Shown: positions 36,167 to 44,621, counted from the stretch's first letter. The stretch is DNA of 64,000 nt from Paracoccaceae bacterium (GCA_018222585.1 JAAFAB010000003.1:662151-726150), one strand, 5' to 3'. Notes: a model not told the origin generated them from the sequence alone. Translations and numbers: made by a program.

Positions 36167-37360
36167 CTATTGCGAGGGCAGTTCGAGGACGCGCTTGGCG
36201 AGGATGTCGAGCATCACCTCGGATGTCCCGCCCTCGATCGAATTCGCCTTGGTGCGCAGCCATTCCGAGGCCAGGGCGCCATGGGGGCCATCCCAGTCCA
36301 GCCCATCCGAGCCGGTGGCGGACATCAGCAGTTCATAGCGACGTTTGTTCAACTCGGTGCCGGCGTACTTCAGCATTGCCGAGGCATGTCCGACACCGCC
36401 CTGCTTCGCCATGTCCTTGTAGCGTTCCAGGGTCATCTCGGTGGCCAGGCTGTCGACCTCCAGCGCCACAGCGCGGGCGCGCAGCACCGGGTCCTGCAGG
36501 ATTTCGGGGTCGAGATCGGCCAGGAAGGTGGCGAGCGAGCGGGTGCCCAGAAGCCCCTGCGCACCGCTGCCGATCATCTCTCGCTCATGCGTCAGAAGGT
36601 GCTTGGCGACGTCCCAGCCGCGGTTTTCCTCGCCGACGATCCGGGACAGCCCGGCGGGGTCCTGCTTGGGAACGATGACGTTGTCGAAGAAGGTCTCGCA
36701 GAAGGGCGAAGCGCCGGAGATCAGGCGAATCGGGCGGGTGGTGACGCCGGGGCTGTCCATGTCGATCAGAAGGAAGGAGATGCCGCGGTGCTTCGGCGCC
36801 TCCCGGTCGGTGCGCACCAGGGCGAAGATCCAGTCGGCCTGGTCGGCGTAGCTGGTCCAGATCTTCGAGCCGTTGACCAACCAGTGATCGCCCTTGTCCT
36901 CGGCCCGGGTCTGCACCGAGGCGAGGTCGGATCCGGCACCGGGTTCGGAATAGCCCTGGCACCAGCGGATTTCGCCCCGGGTGATCTGCGGCAGGTAGTG
37001 CAGTTTCTGCTCGTGGGTGCCGAAGGCCAGCAGGGCCGGGCCCAGCATCCAGAGGCCGAAGCTTTCCAGCGGCGTCGGAGCGTTGAGCCGGGCCAGTTCC
37101 TCGCGCCAGATCTTCTCCTGCGTGCGTGTCAGCCCGGCGCCGCCATAGTCCACGGGCCAGCGCGGGGCGGTCAGGCCGTGGGCCGCCGCGGCCTGCATCC
37201 AGTCCCTCTGCGCATCGGAGCTGAAGGCGAATCGCTTACCGCCCCAGCAGATTTCCCGCATGTCCCGGGGAATCACCCTCAGCGCCTCGGCGCAATTGTC
37301 CTCGATCCACGTTGAAACATTGGACCGGAATACCTCCGGGTCGTCTCCGAACTCCAGCAT
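36167..37360 (-). CDS. Acyl-CoA dehydrogenase, large subunit type (operon leader)
   Basis: A 397-residue acyl-CoA dehydrogenase and first gene of the nine-gene operon. Visible are CQGYSEPGAGSDLASVQTRA (flavin contact), WTSYADQADWIFALVRTD, and the C-terminal IEGGTSEVMLDILAKR, which retains Glu before GG where the MCAD catalytic base sits. It probably pairs with the smaller subunit encoded next. The 141-base region to the divergent livK-like gene holds a TTTCGCA palindrome and a TTGACA box. Confidence 0.92.
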   Translation of the reverse strand: MLEFGDDPEVFRSNVSTWIEDNCAEALRVIPRDMREICWGGKRFAFSSDAQRDWMQAAAAHGLTAPRWPVDYGGAGLTRTQEKIWREELARLNAPTPLESFGLWMLGPALLAFGTHEQKLHYLPQITRGEIRWCQGYSEPGAGSDLASVQTRAEDKGDHWLVNGSKIWTSYADQADWIFALVRTDREAPKHRGISFLLIDMDSPGVTTRPIRLISGASPFCETFFDNVIVPKQDPAGLSRIVGEENRGWDVAKHLLTHEREMIGSGAQGLLGTRSLATFLADLDPEILQDPVLRARAVALEVDSLATEMTLERYKDMAKQGGVGHASAMLKYAGTELNKRRYELLMSATGSDGLDWDGPHGALASEWLRTKANSIEGGTSEVMLDILAKRVLELPSQ

Positions 37361-37384
37361 ACCGTCCTCCCCAACGGTTTGTCT

Positions 37385-37412
37385 TTCGCAATGCAGAATA
37401 GAATTTCACACA
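37385..37412. promoter_or_regulatory. Operator candidate TTTCGCAATGCAGAA between two divergent operons
   Basis: An imperfect palindrome (TTTCG-N5-CAGAA, 37385-37399) is followed by AATTTCACAC. The 28-base tract matches 9669-9696 at 19 positions. It lies 25 bases upstream of the acyl-CoA dehydrogenase operon start and about 100 bases upstream of the liv-type operon. A perfect TTGACA box pointing to the latter is at 37418-37423; no convincing -10 box follows. Confidence 0.45.
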
Positions 37413-37501
37413 TTGCTTGACAAGCTGGTGCAGAGTGCATTTCCTCTAGGCAGGAGAATAGGGCCAACATACCCTGTTTTCCATATAGGGAGGAGAACAA
37501 A

Positions 37502-38740
37502 ATGAAATCAACTGTGAAAGCCGCACTCGCGGCGGCCGTTTCGCTGTGTGCGGTCACGGCTGCCCAGGCGGATACGGTCAAGGTCGCCTTCATCGATCCG
37601 CTCTCCGGCGCGATGGCCTCTTCGGGGGAACCCGCGTACCAGAGCTTCGTCCTGGCCGCCGAGCACATCAATGCCAACGGCGGGGTGAACGGCGACGAGA
37701 TCGAGGTGGTCGGCTACGACAACAAGGTCAGCCCCAAGGAATCCCTGGTGCAGCTGCAGAAGGCGATCGACAACGGCGCCCGCTACATCGTGCAGGGCAA
37801 CGGCTCTTCCGTGGCCGCCGCGATCATCGACGCGGTGAACAAGCACAACCAGCGCAACCCCGGCGAAGAGGTGCTTTTCTTCAACTATGCTGCGGTCACG
37901 CCCGATTTCACCAATGATGCCTGCAGCTTCTGGCACTTCCGCTTCGACGCCCATGCCGACATGAAGATGAACGGCATCACCGACTGGGTCGCCAAGCGCG
38001 ATGACATCAAGAAGGTTTACCTGATCGGCCAGGACTATGTCTTCGGCGAGGCCGTGGCCGCCGCGGCGGAAAGCCAGCTGTCCGAGAAGCGTCCGGATAT
38101 CGAGATCGTCGGCAACGAGCTGCACCCGCTGGCCAAGGTGAAGGATTTCACTCCCTACGTGCAGAAGATCATCAGCTCGGGCGCCGATGCGGTGATCACC
38201 GGCAACTGGGGTCAGGACATGGTTCTGCTGGTCAAGGCCGCCGCCGATGCCGGGCAGGAAATTCCATACCTGACTTTCTATGGCGGGTCGAACGGTGCCG
38301 TCGCGGCGCTTGGCGAGGGCGCGGTGGACACCCTCTACCAGGTCTCTGAGCTGGCGGCGAACATGGAGGATGTCAGCCCCGAGCAGAATGCCCTGGTGGA
38401 GGAGTACAAGGAGCGGTTCCCGGACTACGACTACTACTATCACCGCGCCTTCGTGACGATGGATATGTTCAAGGCCGCCGCCGAGAAGGCCGGCAGCAAC
38501 GATCCGATCGACGTGGCCTATGCGCTGGAAGGTCTTTCCGTTCCCGGTGGTTACGGTGAGGCGACCATGCGTGCCGAGGATCACCAGATCCAGCAGCCGC
38601 TCTACATCACCACGGTGGCCCACGATGTGACCTACCCGGTCGACAACACCGACCTGGGCTGGCGCCTGGTGGATGGTGGCGTGATCTCGGCCGAGTCCGC
38701 GATGGAGCCGACCACCTGCGAGATGGAGCGGCCCGAGTAA
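37502..38740 (+). CDS. Branched-chain amino acid-type ABC transporter substrate-binding protein
   Basis: Periplasmic type I solute-binding protein of 412 residues. The signal peptide is about 1-23 (ending TAAQA before DTVKVAFIDPLSG). The LivJ/LivK fold is recognised by VKVAFIDPLSGAMASSG and ...AAEHINANGGVNG. A GGAGG box precedes the ATG. These proteins bind many substrates besides Leu/Ile/Val, including aromatic acids, amides and short organic acids. It is divergent from the lipid operon and leads five transporter genes. Confidence 0.93.
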   Translation: MKSTVKAALAAAVSLCAVTAAQADTVKVAFIDPLSGAMASSGEPAYQSFVLAAEHINANGGVNGDEIEVVGYDNKVSPKESLVQLQKAIDNGARYIVQGNGSSVAAAIIDAVNKHNQRNPGEEVLFFNYAAVTPDFTNDACSFWHFRFDAHADMKMNGITDWVAKRDDIKKVYLIGQDYVFGEAVAAAAESQLSEKRPDIEIVGNELHPLAKVKDFTPYVQKIISSGADAVITGNWGQDMVLLVKAAADAGQEIPYLTFYGGSNGAVAALGEGAVDTLYQVSELAANMEDVSPEQNALVEEYKERFPDYDYYYHRAFVTMDMFKAAAEKAGSNDPIDVAYALEGLSVPGGYGEATMRAEDHQIQQPLYITTVAHDVTYPVDNTDLGWRLVDGGVISAESAMEPTTCEMERPE

Positions 38741-38760
38741 GGCCCCTTAGGTGCAAACCG

Positions 38761-38789
38761 GGTGCCGCGCGGTTTCGCCGCGTGGCACC
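38761..38789 (+). terminator. Intra-operon hairpin after the binding-protein gene
   Basis: A 12-bp stem (GGTGCCGCGCGG at 38761-38772 with CCGCGTGGCACC at 38778-38789, one G-T pair) and a five-base loop sits in the 86-base gap before the permease gene. With no T-run it probably slows transcription or protects the 3' end of the upstream message, which would give more binding protein than permease. Confidence 0.5.
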
Positions 38790-38826
38790 TGCCCCCTTCG
38801 GGGCGGACAAACTTCGGGAACCAACC

Positions 38827-39759
38827 ATGGAAACTCTGGTCTTCGCGCTGCTCAATGGCGTGATCTACGGGCTTCTGCTCTTCATGCTGTCCAGCGGCCT
38901 GACGCTGATCTTTTCGATGATGGGCGTGCTGAACTTCGCACATGCCAGCTTCTACATGCTGGGCGCCTACCTGGCCTTCACGATCATGGAGGGTACATCC
39001 TTCTGGATCGCGCTCTTCCTCGCCCCGGTCCTGGTCGGACTGGTGGGCATGGTGGTGGAGCGGTACGGGCTGCGGCGGGTCCACGCACAGGGGCATGTGG
39101 CGGAACTGCTTTTCACCTTCGGACTTGCCTATCTCATCGATGAACTGGTGAAGATCTTCTGGGGCCGCACGGCGGTGAACTACCGCGTGCCCGAGCTGCT
39201 GGATTTCCCGCTGTTCACCCTCTACGGGGCGCAGTACCCGGCCTACCGGATCTTCATCCTGTTCGTGGCGGCCTTCATGCTGGTAGCGCTCTGGTACCTG
39301 CTGAAGAAGACCCGCGCCGGGCTGATCATCCAGGCCGCGCTGACCCATCCCAACATGGTGGGCAGCCTCGGCCACAACGTGCCGCTGATCTTCATGACCG
39401 TTTTCGGCGTCGGTTGCGCACTGGCGGGCCTGGCGGGCGTGATCGGGGGCAACTACTTCGTCACCGATCCGGCCATGGCGGTCCAGATGGGCCCCATCGT
39501 CTTCGTGGTCGTCGTCGTCGGCGGCCTGGGCAGCCTGGAGGGCGCTTTCGTCGCCGCCATGCTGATCGGGCTGCTGCAGACCTCTGCCATTTCGATCAAC
39601 GCCTCGCTGGCCGATATCTTCGGCTTCCTCGGCCTTGGCCCCCATACCGAGGTCGGCGAGATCACCATCGCCTCAATGGCGCCGATGCTGCCCTTCCTGA
39701 TGCTGGTGCTGATCCTGATGATCCGCCCGCGCGGGCTGATGGGAGACCGTGAGATATGA
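38827..39759 (+). CDS. Branched-chain amino acid-type ABC transporter permease (LivH-like)
   Basis: A 310-residue inner-membrane permease with about eight hydrophobic segments. Family patches are LIFSMMGVLNFAHASFYMLGAYLAF near the N-terminus and VVVVGGLGSLEGAFVAAMLIG near the C-terminus. ATG 38827 is the first start after the hairpin; an upstream in-frame ATG at 38782 is inside that hairpin region and lacks a ribosome site. It overlaps the next gene by four bases. Confidence 0.93.
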   Translation: METLVFALLNGVIYGLLLFMLSSGLTLIFSMMGVLNFAHASFYMLGAYLAFTIMEGTSFWIALFLAPVLVGLVGMVVERYGLRRVHAQGHVAELLFTFGLAYLIDELVKIFWGRTAVNYRVPELLDFPLFTLYGAQYPAYRIFILFVAAFMLVALWYLLKKTRAGLIIQAALTHPNMVGSLGHNVPLIFMTVFGVGCALAGLAGVIGGNYFVTDPAMAVQMGPIVFVVVVVGGLGSLEGAFVAAMLIGLLQTSAISINASLADIFGFLGLGPHTEVGEITIASMAPMLPFLMLVLILMIRPRGLMGDREI

Positions 39760-41015
39760 CCGACATGACTGCTACCTACGCCGGGCTGGAGCCGACCCGC
39801 GCCGAGAAGTTCCGACAGCGCACCGTGCCGCTGATCCTCTTCGCGCTGGTGCTGCTGGTGATCCCGCTGTTCAACCCCTCGCGCTCGATGATCACGCTGC
39901 TCAACCACATGGGCATCACCATCGTCTTCGCGCTGAGCTACAACATGCTGCTGGGTCGTGCCGGCCTGCTGAGCTTCGGCCATGCGGTCTACATGGGCCT
40001 CGGCGGCTACTTCGCCGTCCACGTGATGAACTGGGTCGCCGAGGGCACCGGCTTCTGGGGGGCGGTGCCGATCTTCTCCATGCCGGCCTTCGGCTTCGGC
40101 GCCGGGGCGCTGGCGGGTGCGATCATCGGCTGGCCCTCCTGCCGCCGCTCGGGCACGCCCTTCGCCATGATCTCCCTCGGCGTGGCCGAACTGGTCGCGG
40201 CGGCGGGCTTCATGTTCGACAGCCTCTTCGGCGGCGAAATGGGCGTTTCCGCCGACCGCATGGCGGGCCCCGAGTTCCTGGGCCTGTCGCTGGGGCCGGT
40301 GGACGAGGTCTACTGGTTCATCGCCTTCTGGACCTTCATCGGCGTGCTGGGCACCTATGCCTTCACCCGGACGCCCCTCGGCAAGCTCTCGGAGGCGACG
40401 CGCGACAATGCCGAACGGGTGCAGTTCGTCGGCTACAATCCCCAGCGGGTGCGCTACCTGGTGTTCATCTTCGCCGGCGCCTTCGCCGGGATGGCCGGCG
40501 GCATGTCGGCGGTCCAGGATGAGATCTTCACCCCGGAAAGCCTGTCGCTGGTGCCCTCGGGGGCGATCCTGATCGCCACCTACGTCGGCGGCATCCGCTA
40601 CTTCACCGGCCCGATCATGGGGGCGATCGTCATGACCTACATGGGGTCGAACCTGTCGGACTACACGGTGGGCTGGCTGCTCTACCTCGGGCTGATGTTC
40701 GTCGGCGTGGTGATGTTCCTGCCCAACGGGATCGCCGGCATCGTCTACGGCACCGCCGACACCCTCCGCGCCGGCCGCCTCGGCGAGGTCTGGCAAAGCT
40801 GGCTGCTGCGGCTGGCCGGGCTGGTGCTGATCGCCGTCTCGGTGATCACCATCATCGAGGTCGCTTTCCGCTGGTCGGACGGCTACGGCGAGGTCTTCGA
40901 GCCCTTCGGGCTGTCCCTGGCCACCACCAACCCGCTGACCTGGATCCTCGGCGTGCTGCCGCTGGTGCTGGGCGTGGTCCTGGTCCTGAAAGCCGCGAAG
41001 GGAGAGAGCAAATGA
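39756..41015 (+). CDS. Branched-chain amino acid-type ABC transporter permease (LivM-like)
   Basis: A 419-residue permease partner with the motif NMLLGRAGLLSFGHAVYMGLGGYFA and the cytoplasmic-coupling stretch LGKLSEATRDNAERVQFVGYNP. The C-terminal extension of roughly 90 residues carries two extra hydrophobic helices, longer than classical LivM core. ATGA overlaps on both sides show tight translational coupling. Confidence 0.93.
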   Translation: MTDMTATYAGLEPTRAEKFRQRTVPLILFALVLLVIPLFNPSRSMITLLNHMGITIVFALSYNMLLGRAGLLSFGHAVYMGLGGYFAVHVMNWVAEGTGFWGAVPIFSMPAFGFGAGALAGAIIGWPSCRRSGTPFAMISLGVAELVAAAGFMFDSLFGGEMGVSADRMAGPEFLGLSLGPVDEVYWFIAFWTFIGVLGTYAFTRTPLGKLSEATRDNAERVQFVGYNPQRVRYLVFIFAGAFAGMAGGMSAVQDEIFTPESLSLVPSGAILIATYVGGIRYFTGPIMGAIVMTYMGSNLSDYTVGWLLYLGLMFVGVVMFLPNGIAGIVYGTADTLRAGRLGEVWQSWLLRLAGLVLIAVSVITIIEVAFRWSDGYGEVFEPFGLSLATTNPLTWILGVLPLVLGVVLVLKAAKGESK

Positions 41016-41770
41016 CCGCCGCGCTCGACATCACCGATCTGCACAAGAGCTTTGGCCCCGCCAAGATCATCCAGGGCGTCAACCTCAGCGTCGCCAAGGG
41101 CGAGCGCCACGCGATCATCGGGCCGAACGGGGCGGGCAAGTCCACGCTGTTCAACCTGATCTCGGGCCGCTTCCTGCCCTCCTCGGGCGAGGTGCGGCTG
41201 AACGGTGCGCTGATCAGCGGCAAGAAGCCGTTCGAGATCAATCGCATGGGGCTGTCGCGCAGCTTCCAGGTCTCGAATATCTTCACCAACATGACGGTGC
41301 GCGAGAATGTGCGCTGTGGCGTGCTGCATTCGATGGGCTACGGCTATTCCTTCTGGCGCAATATCGGCAACCTGCGGGAGGTCTCCGAAAAGACGGCCCA
41401 TATCCTGAACGAGGTCGGCCTGCTGGAGAAGGGCAACACCCCCGCGGCCCTGCTGCCCTACGCCGATCAGCGCACGCTGGAGATTGCCATCACCATCGCC
41501 GGCGGCGCCGAGGTCATCCTGCTGGACGAACCGACCGCGGGCATGAGCCATTCCGAGACCGACCGCGCCGTGGCGCTGATCGAGAAGGCCAGCAAGGGCA
41601 AGACCCTGGTCATCGTCGAGCACGACATGGGCGTGGTCTTCAACCTCGCCGACCGGATCAGCGTGCTGGTCTACGGCGAGATCATTGCCACCGGCACCCC
41701 GGAACAGATCCGCGGCGATGCCAGGGTGCGCGAAGCCTACCTGGGCGAAGAGGCGGAGGACGCGGCATGA
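41012..41770 (+). CDS. ABC transporter ATP-binding protein (LivG-like)
   Basis: A 252-residue ATPase. Walker A is GPNGAGKST (about 37-45) and Walker B is VILLDEPTAG. The signature region is LLPYADQRTLEIAITIAGG instead of the standard LSGGQ, as in the LivG branch. Translation is coupled to both neighbours. It pairs with the LivF-like ATPase encoded next, whose Walker A has a changed residue. Confidence 0.93.
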   Translation: MTAALDITDLHKSFGPAKIIQGVNLSVAKGERHAIIGPNGAGKSTLFNLISGRFLPSSGEVRLNGALISGKKPFEINRMGLSRSFQVSNIFTNMTVRENVRCGVLHSMGYGYSFWRNIGNLREVSEKTAHILNEVGLLEKGNTPAALLPYADQRTLEIAITIAGGAEVILLDEPTAGMSHSETDRAVALIEKASKGKTLVIVEHDMGVVFNLADRISVLVYGEIIATGTPEQIRGDARVREAYLGEEAEDAA

Positions 41771-42489
41771 GTTTGGACACCACGCAGGAGCCGATGCTGC
41801 AAGTCACGGATCTCCATGCCTATTACGGCAAGTCCCATGTCTTGAACGGGGTCGACATGCAGATCATGCCGGGCGAGGTGATCGCCCTGCTGGGCCGCAA
41901 CGGCGTCGGACGCTCGACCACCGCCAAGGCGATCATGGGCGAGGTGGCGCCGCAGGGCTCGATCCGCTTCCGGGGCCAGGAGATCGCCGGCCTGCCGAAC
42001 CACAGGATCGCCCGCATGGGTCTGGGCTACGTGCCGGAAAGCCGGGATATCTTCCCGACCATGACGGTGCGCCAGAACCTGATGTTGGGCATCAAGAACA
42101 TGCGCAAGCCCGGTCGCTGGTCGATCGAGCAGATGCTGGAAATGTTCCCCAACCTGGCGCGGCGCGCCGACAATGCGGCGGGGGTGCTTTCGGGCGGTGA
42201 AAAGCAGATGCTGACCATGTGCCGGACCCTGATGGGCGACCCGGAGCTGATCATCATCGACGAGCCGACCGAGGGCCTCGCCCCGCTGATCGTCACCCAG
42301 GTGGGCGAGATGATTGCCGAAATCGCCAAGGCGGGGGTTTCGATCCTGCTGGTGGAACAGAAGCTGTCCATCGCGTTGAAGATCGCGGATCGGGTCTATG
42401 TGATGGGTCACGGCGAGATCGTTTATTCCGGCACCCCGGCCGAGTTCGCCACCCGCGACGACATCCGAAAGGAGTGGCTGGAGGTGTGA
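41767..42489 (+). CDS. ABC transporter ATP-binding protein (LivF-like) with Arg in Walker A
   Basis: A 240-residue ATPase. The Walker A motif reads GRNGVGRST at residues 43-51, so the invariant Lys is Arg49 (CGC codon at 41911). The signature LSGGEKQML, Walker B LIIIDEPTEGLAP and the switch His region (LLVEQKLSIAL) look normal. The change may be characteristic of a subfamily or reduce ATP hydrolysis at one site, leaving LivG to drive transport. Confidence 0.92.
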   Translation: MSLDTTQEPMLQVTDLHAYYGKSHVLNGVDMQIMPGEVIALLGRNGVGRSTTAKAIMGEVAPQGSIRFRGQEIAGLPNHRIARMGLGYVPESRDIFPTMTVRQNLMLGIKNMRKPGRWSIEQMLEMFPNLARRADNAAGVLSGGEKQMLTMCRTLMGDPELIIIDEPTEGLAPLIVTQVGEMIAEIAKAGVSILLVEQKLSIALKIADRVYVMGHGEIVYSGTPAEFATRDDIRKEWLEV

Positions 42490-42498
42490 TTTCCCGAA

Positions 42499-42632
42499 CC
42501 TCGGGGCCACCGGCCCCGAGGCAAACGCCCCGGGGGAGCGTTTGGGGAAATCACGGGCGGAGCCCTTCCCGGGGAAATCACGGGCGGAGCCCGAAAAAGG
42601 AATGGCCCCGTCGCCCTCTCCGGGCGGCGGGG
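42499..42632. repeat. Cluster of hairpins and a 27-base tandem duplication after livF
   Basis: The 302-base gap 42490-42791 holds several structures. These are a perfect 10-bp hairpin (CCTCGGGGCC at 42499 with GGCCCCGAGG at 42512), a 7-bp CAAACGC/GCGTTTG hairpin (42522-42544), and two tandem copies (period 27; 42544 and 42571) of a unit starting GGGGAAATCACGGGCGG. A terminator-like hairpin follows (CCCCGTCGCCC at 42606-42616 with GGGCGGCGGGG at 42622-42632). The rest, to 42791, holds no recognisable gene; it probably contains the promoter of the next gene. Confidence 0.75.
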
Positions 42633-42791
42633 TCTCTGCGTGAAGGGCAGCGGCTCCATTGGACGCCGCAGTGCCCCGGTTCATGACACCTCAATTCATT
42701 TGACCTGCACGTCAGCCCGGCGCAGCCTCGACCAGCCACGCGCCGCAGAGGGACCTGCCGGCGGGCCGGGGACAATTTCGAGGACCAGATC

Positions 42792-43655
42792 ATGAGTATT
42801 TCACGCCGCATCCTGAGAGGTGCACTGCTGGCCGTCGTCGGCCTGACCGGATGTATGCCTGCCGCCCTTTTGGCGCAGGAATCCACCTTCCGCCCCTATG
42901 ACCAGGGGCGGCCGGTGCGGGGTTGGACCGTGATGTCAGAACACCGGGGCAACCAGTTTGTCGGTTGCGTCGCCGAGACCTGGCAGGACGGCAATCGGTT
43001 TGCTCTCGGCTACGAAGGGGGCACCTATGCGCTGGCCTTCGAGGGCGCGCCCTCGCACGAGCTTTATGCGCTGGTCGACGTTGACCGGTACAGCTTCCAG
43101 GTGGTGATCCAGCAGGACGGGGCGGCGAACTACTTCATCATGGAGCCGGATCTGGCGGCGCAGTTCCGGGCCGGACGGCAGATGCGCATCGAGGTGAACT
43201 CGGTTGCCGGCACGCAGTACCATGCGCTCGACCTGGTGGGCACCACCGCGGTGTCGCTGAAGCTTCAGGAATGCCAGGAGGTGCGCGGTATCACGATGCC
43301 GTCGCCGGAACAGGCCAACGTGGTGCCGCGCAACCAGCAGGGGCAGGTCGTCGAGAGCGATGCCTACCGCTTCGGCGCCGGCTGCCCGGTGCTGGGGGCG
43401 GTGCGTTCGGTCAATGCGGGCGGCGCGGGCCAGATCCATTTCCGCGACGAAAGCTTCGGCCAGCGTGGTGCTGTGACGATCTACTGGCTGGATTTCGACG
43501 GCAACCCGGTCGAGATGGCGGGCCTGCTGCCGGGTGAGACGGTGACGATCGACACCACCGTCGGACATGTCTTCATCGCCAAGGACTTTCAGGGCACCTG
43601 CCACGGCGGAGTCTACGATGCGACGGGGCCGCTGACCGAATATGCCGTGCCCTGA
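42792..43655 (+). CDS. Exported protein with C-terminal VHL-beta-like domain
   Basis: A 287-residue protein of unknown function. The N-terminus is a signal peptide with either a lipobox (LTGC, Cys21) or cleavage after ALLA near 28. Residues about 45-160 contain SEHRGNQFVGCVAETW and are of no known family to me. Residues about 205-285 contain IYWLDFDGNPVEMAGLLPGE and GHVFIAKDFQGTC, which resemble the beta domain of von Hippel-Lindau protein as seen in scattered bacterial secreted proteins. The next gene has a similar C-terminal half. Confidence 0.82.
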   Translation: MSISRRILRGALLAVVGLTGCMPAALLAQESTFRPYDQGRPVRGWTVMSEHRGNQFVGCVAETWQDGNRFALGYEGGTYALAFEGAPSHELYALVDVDRYSFQVVIQQDGAANYFIMEPDLAAQFRAGRQMRIEVNSVAGTQYHALDLVGTTAVSLKLQECQEVRGITMPSPEQANVVPRNQQGQVVESDAYRFGAGCPVLGAVRSVNAGGAGQIHFRDESFGQRGAVTIYWLDFDGNPVEMAGLLPGETVTIDTTVGHVFIAKDFQGTCHGGVYDATGPLTEYAVP

Positions 43656-43690
43656 CCTCGTGGTGACGCAACTTGTCATGACAGCGCAGG

Positions 43691-43721
43691 GGCTCCGCGC
43701 TTGACCGGCGCGGGGCCTTTC
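43691..43721 (+). terminator. Rho-independent terminator between the two VHL-beta-like genes
   Basis: A 10-bp stem (GGCTCCGCGC at 43691-43700 with GCGCGGGGCC at 43708-43717, one G-T pair) and a seven-base loop is followed by TTTCT. Confidence 0.7.
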
Positions 43722-43753
43722 TGCTGCCATGGGGCAACAGAGGGAGGCACATC

Positions 43754-44551
43754 ATGAGAATGTTTGGTCTGGCCACGGTCTGCGCGGCACTCGTACTTGG
43801 ACCGGCGGGGGCGCGGGCGGATGCCCATGTGATGCTGGAGGTCGGCGCCTGGTCGATCCTTGGCGACTGGTGGGGGGACAGCGGAGCATTCAACTGCACC
43901 GCCTTCAACGCCTCGGCCGGGCCGACGCTGGCGATCCGCCAGGGCGCGGAGGGGCTGATCCTGTCGACGGATGCCTATTACGAGGTTGCGCCGGATCAGC
44001 AGGTGTCGGTCGACGGCACGCTCTTTCCGGTGGTGCTGGGCGGCGAGGACTGGGACCGGGTGATCGACGGCGGCGCGGCGCTGGCCGGGGCGCTGAACGG
44101 CGCGGCCTGGATCGACCTGCATCCCGAATGGGAGGACGGCGGCGGCATCTTCCGCCTGACCGACCTGCCGGCGATCCGGCGCGGCCTGTCGGACTGCGCC
44201 GCCGCCGCCGAGGGTCCGGCCTACGAGGCCGATCTGACCGAGGTGCCGTTGCTGGGCGAAGACTGCCCGGATCCGGCCTCGGTCCCGGTGGCGGAAGAGG
44301 GCTGGACGTTCTTTCACATCCGCAACGACAGTGGCGCGCCGGCGCTGATCTACCAGTTCACCGGCGGCAACGAGGTGGTGCCGGAAGGCGCGGTGAAGGG
44401 CGCGATGCGGCTGGAGGGCGCGCCCGGGCAGGTCTATGTGGCTACCGACATGGCGGGGCGCTGTCTTTCGGCGCCGAAGGCGGTGCCGGCGGTCGCGGCG
44501 CCCGCCATGGGCACCGAGGAGGATCCGGGACCGCTGCTGGTCTTCCCCTGA
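43754..44551 (+). CDS. Exported protein, partial paralogue of the preceding gene
   Basis: A 265-residue protein with a signal peptide (about 1-22, ending GARA). The N-terminal half differs from that of the gene before, though both carry a Cys followed by a Phe/Trp-rich segment. The C-terminal part (about 180-240; WTFFHIRNDSGAPALIYQF and GQVYVATDMAGRC) matches the same VHL-beta-like layout in weaker form. ATG 43754 follows a GGGAGG box; ATG 43760 is an alternative. Function unknown. Confidence 0.78.
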   Translation: MRMFGLATVCAALVLGPAGARADAHVMLEVGAWSILGDWWGDSGAFNCTAFNASAGPTLAIRQGAEGLILSTDAYYEVAPDQQVSVDGTLFPVVLGGEDWDRVIDGGAALAGALNGAAWIDLHPEWEDGGGIFRLTDLPAIRRGLSDCAAAAEGPAYEADLTEVPLLGEDCPDPASVPVAEEGWTFFHIRNDSGAPALIYQFTGGNEVVPEGAVKGAMRLEGAPGQVYVATDMAGRCLSAPKAVPAVAAPAMGTEEDPGPLLVFP

Positions 44552-44576
44552 TGGAAACGGACCCTGATTGAAACGA

Positions 44577-44600
44577 AAAGGGCGCCTGGAGGCGCCCTTT
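44577..44600. terminator. Bidirectional rho-independent terminator
   Basis: A perfect 10-bp stem (AAAGGGCGCC at 44577-44586 with GGCGCCCTTT at 44591-44600) encloses a TGGA loop. The minus strand continues CTTTTCGTTTC, making it a strong terminator for the convergent acyl-CoA ligase gene. It also follows the plus-strand secreted-protein gene. Confidence 0.85.
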
Positions 44601-44621
44601 CCCATTGCGGAGATCCCGGAC

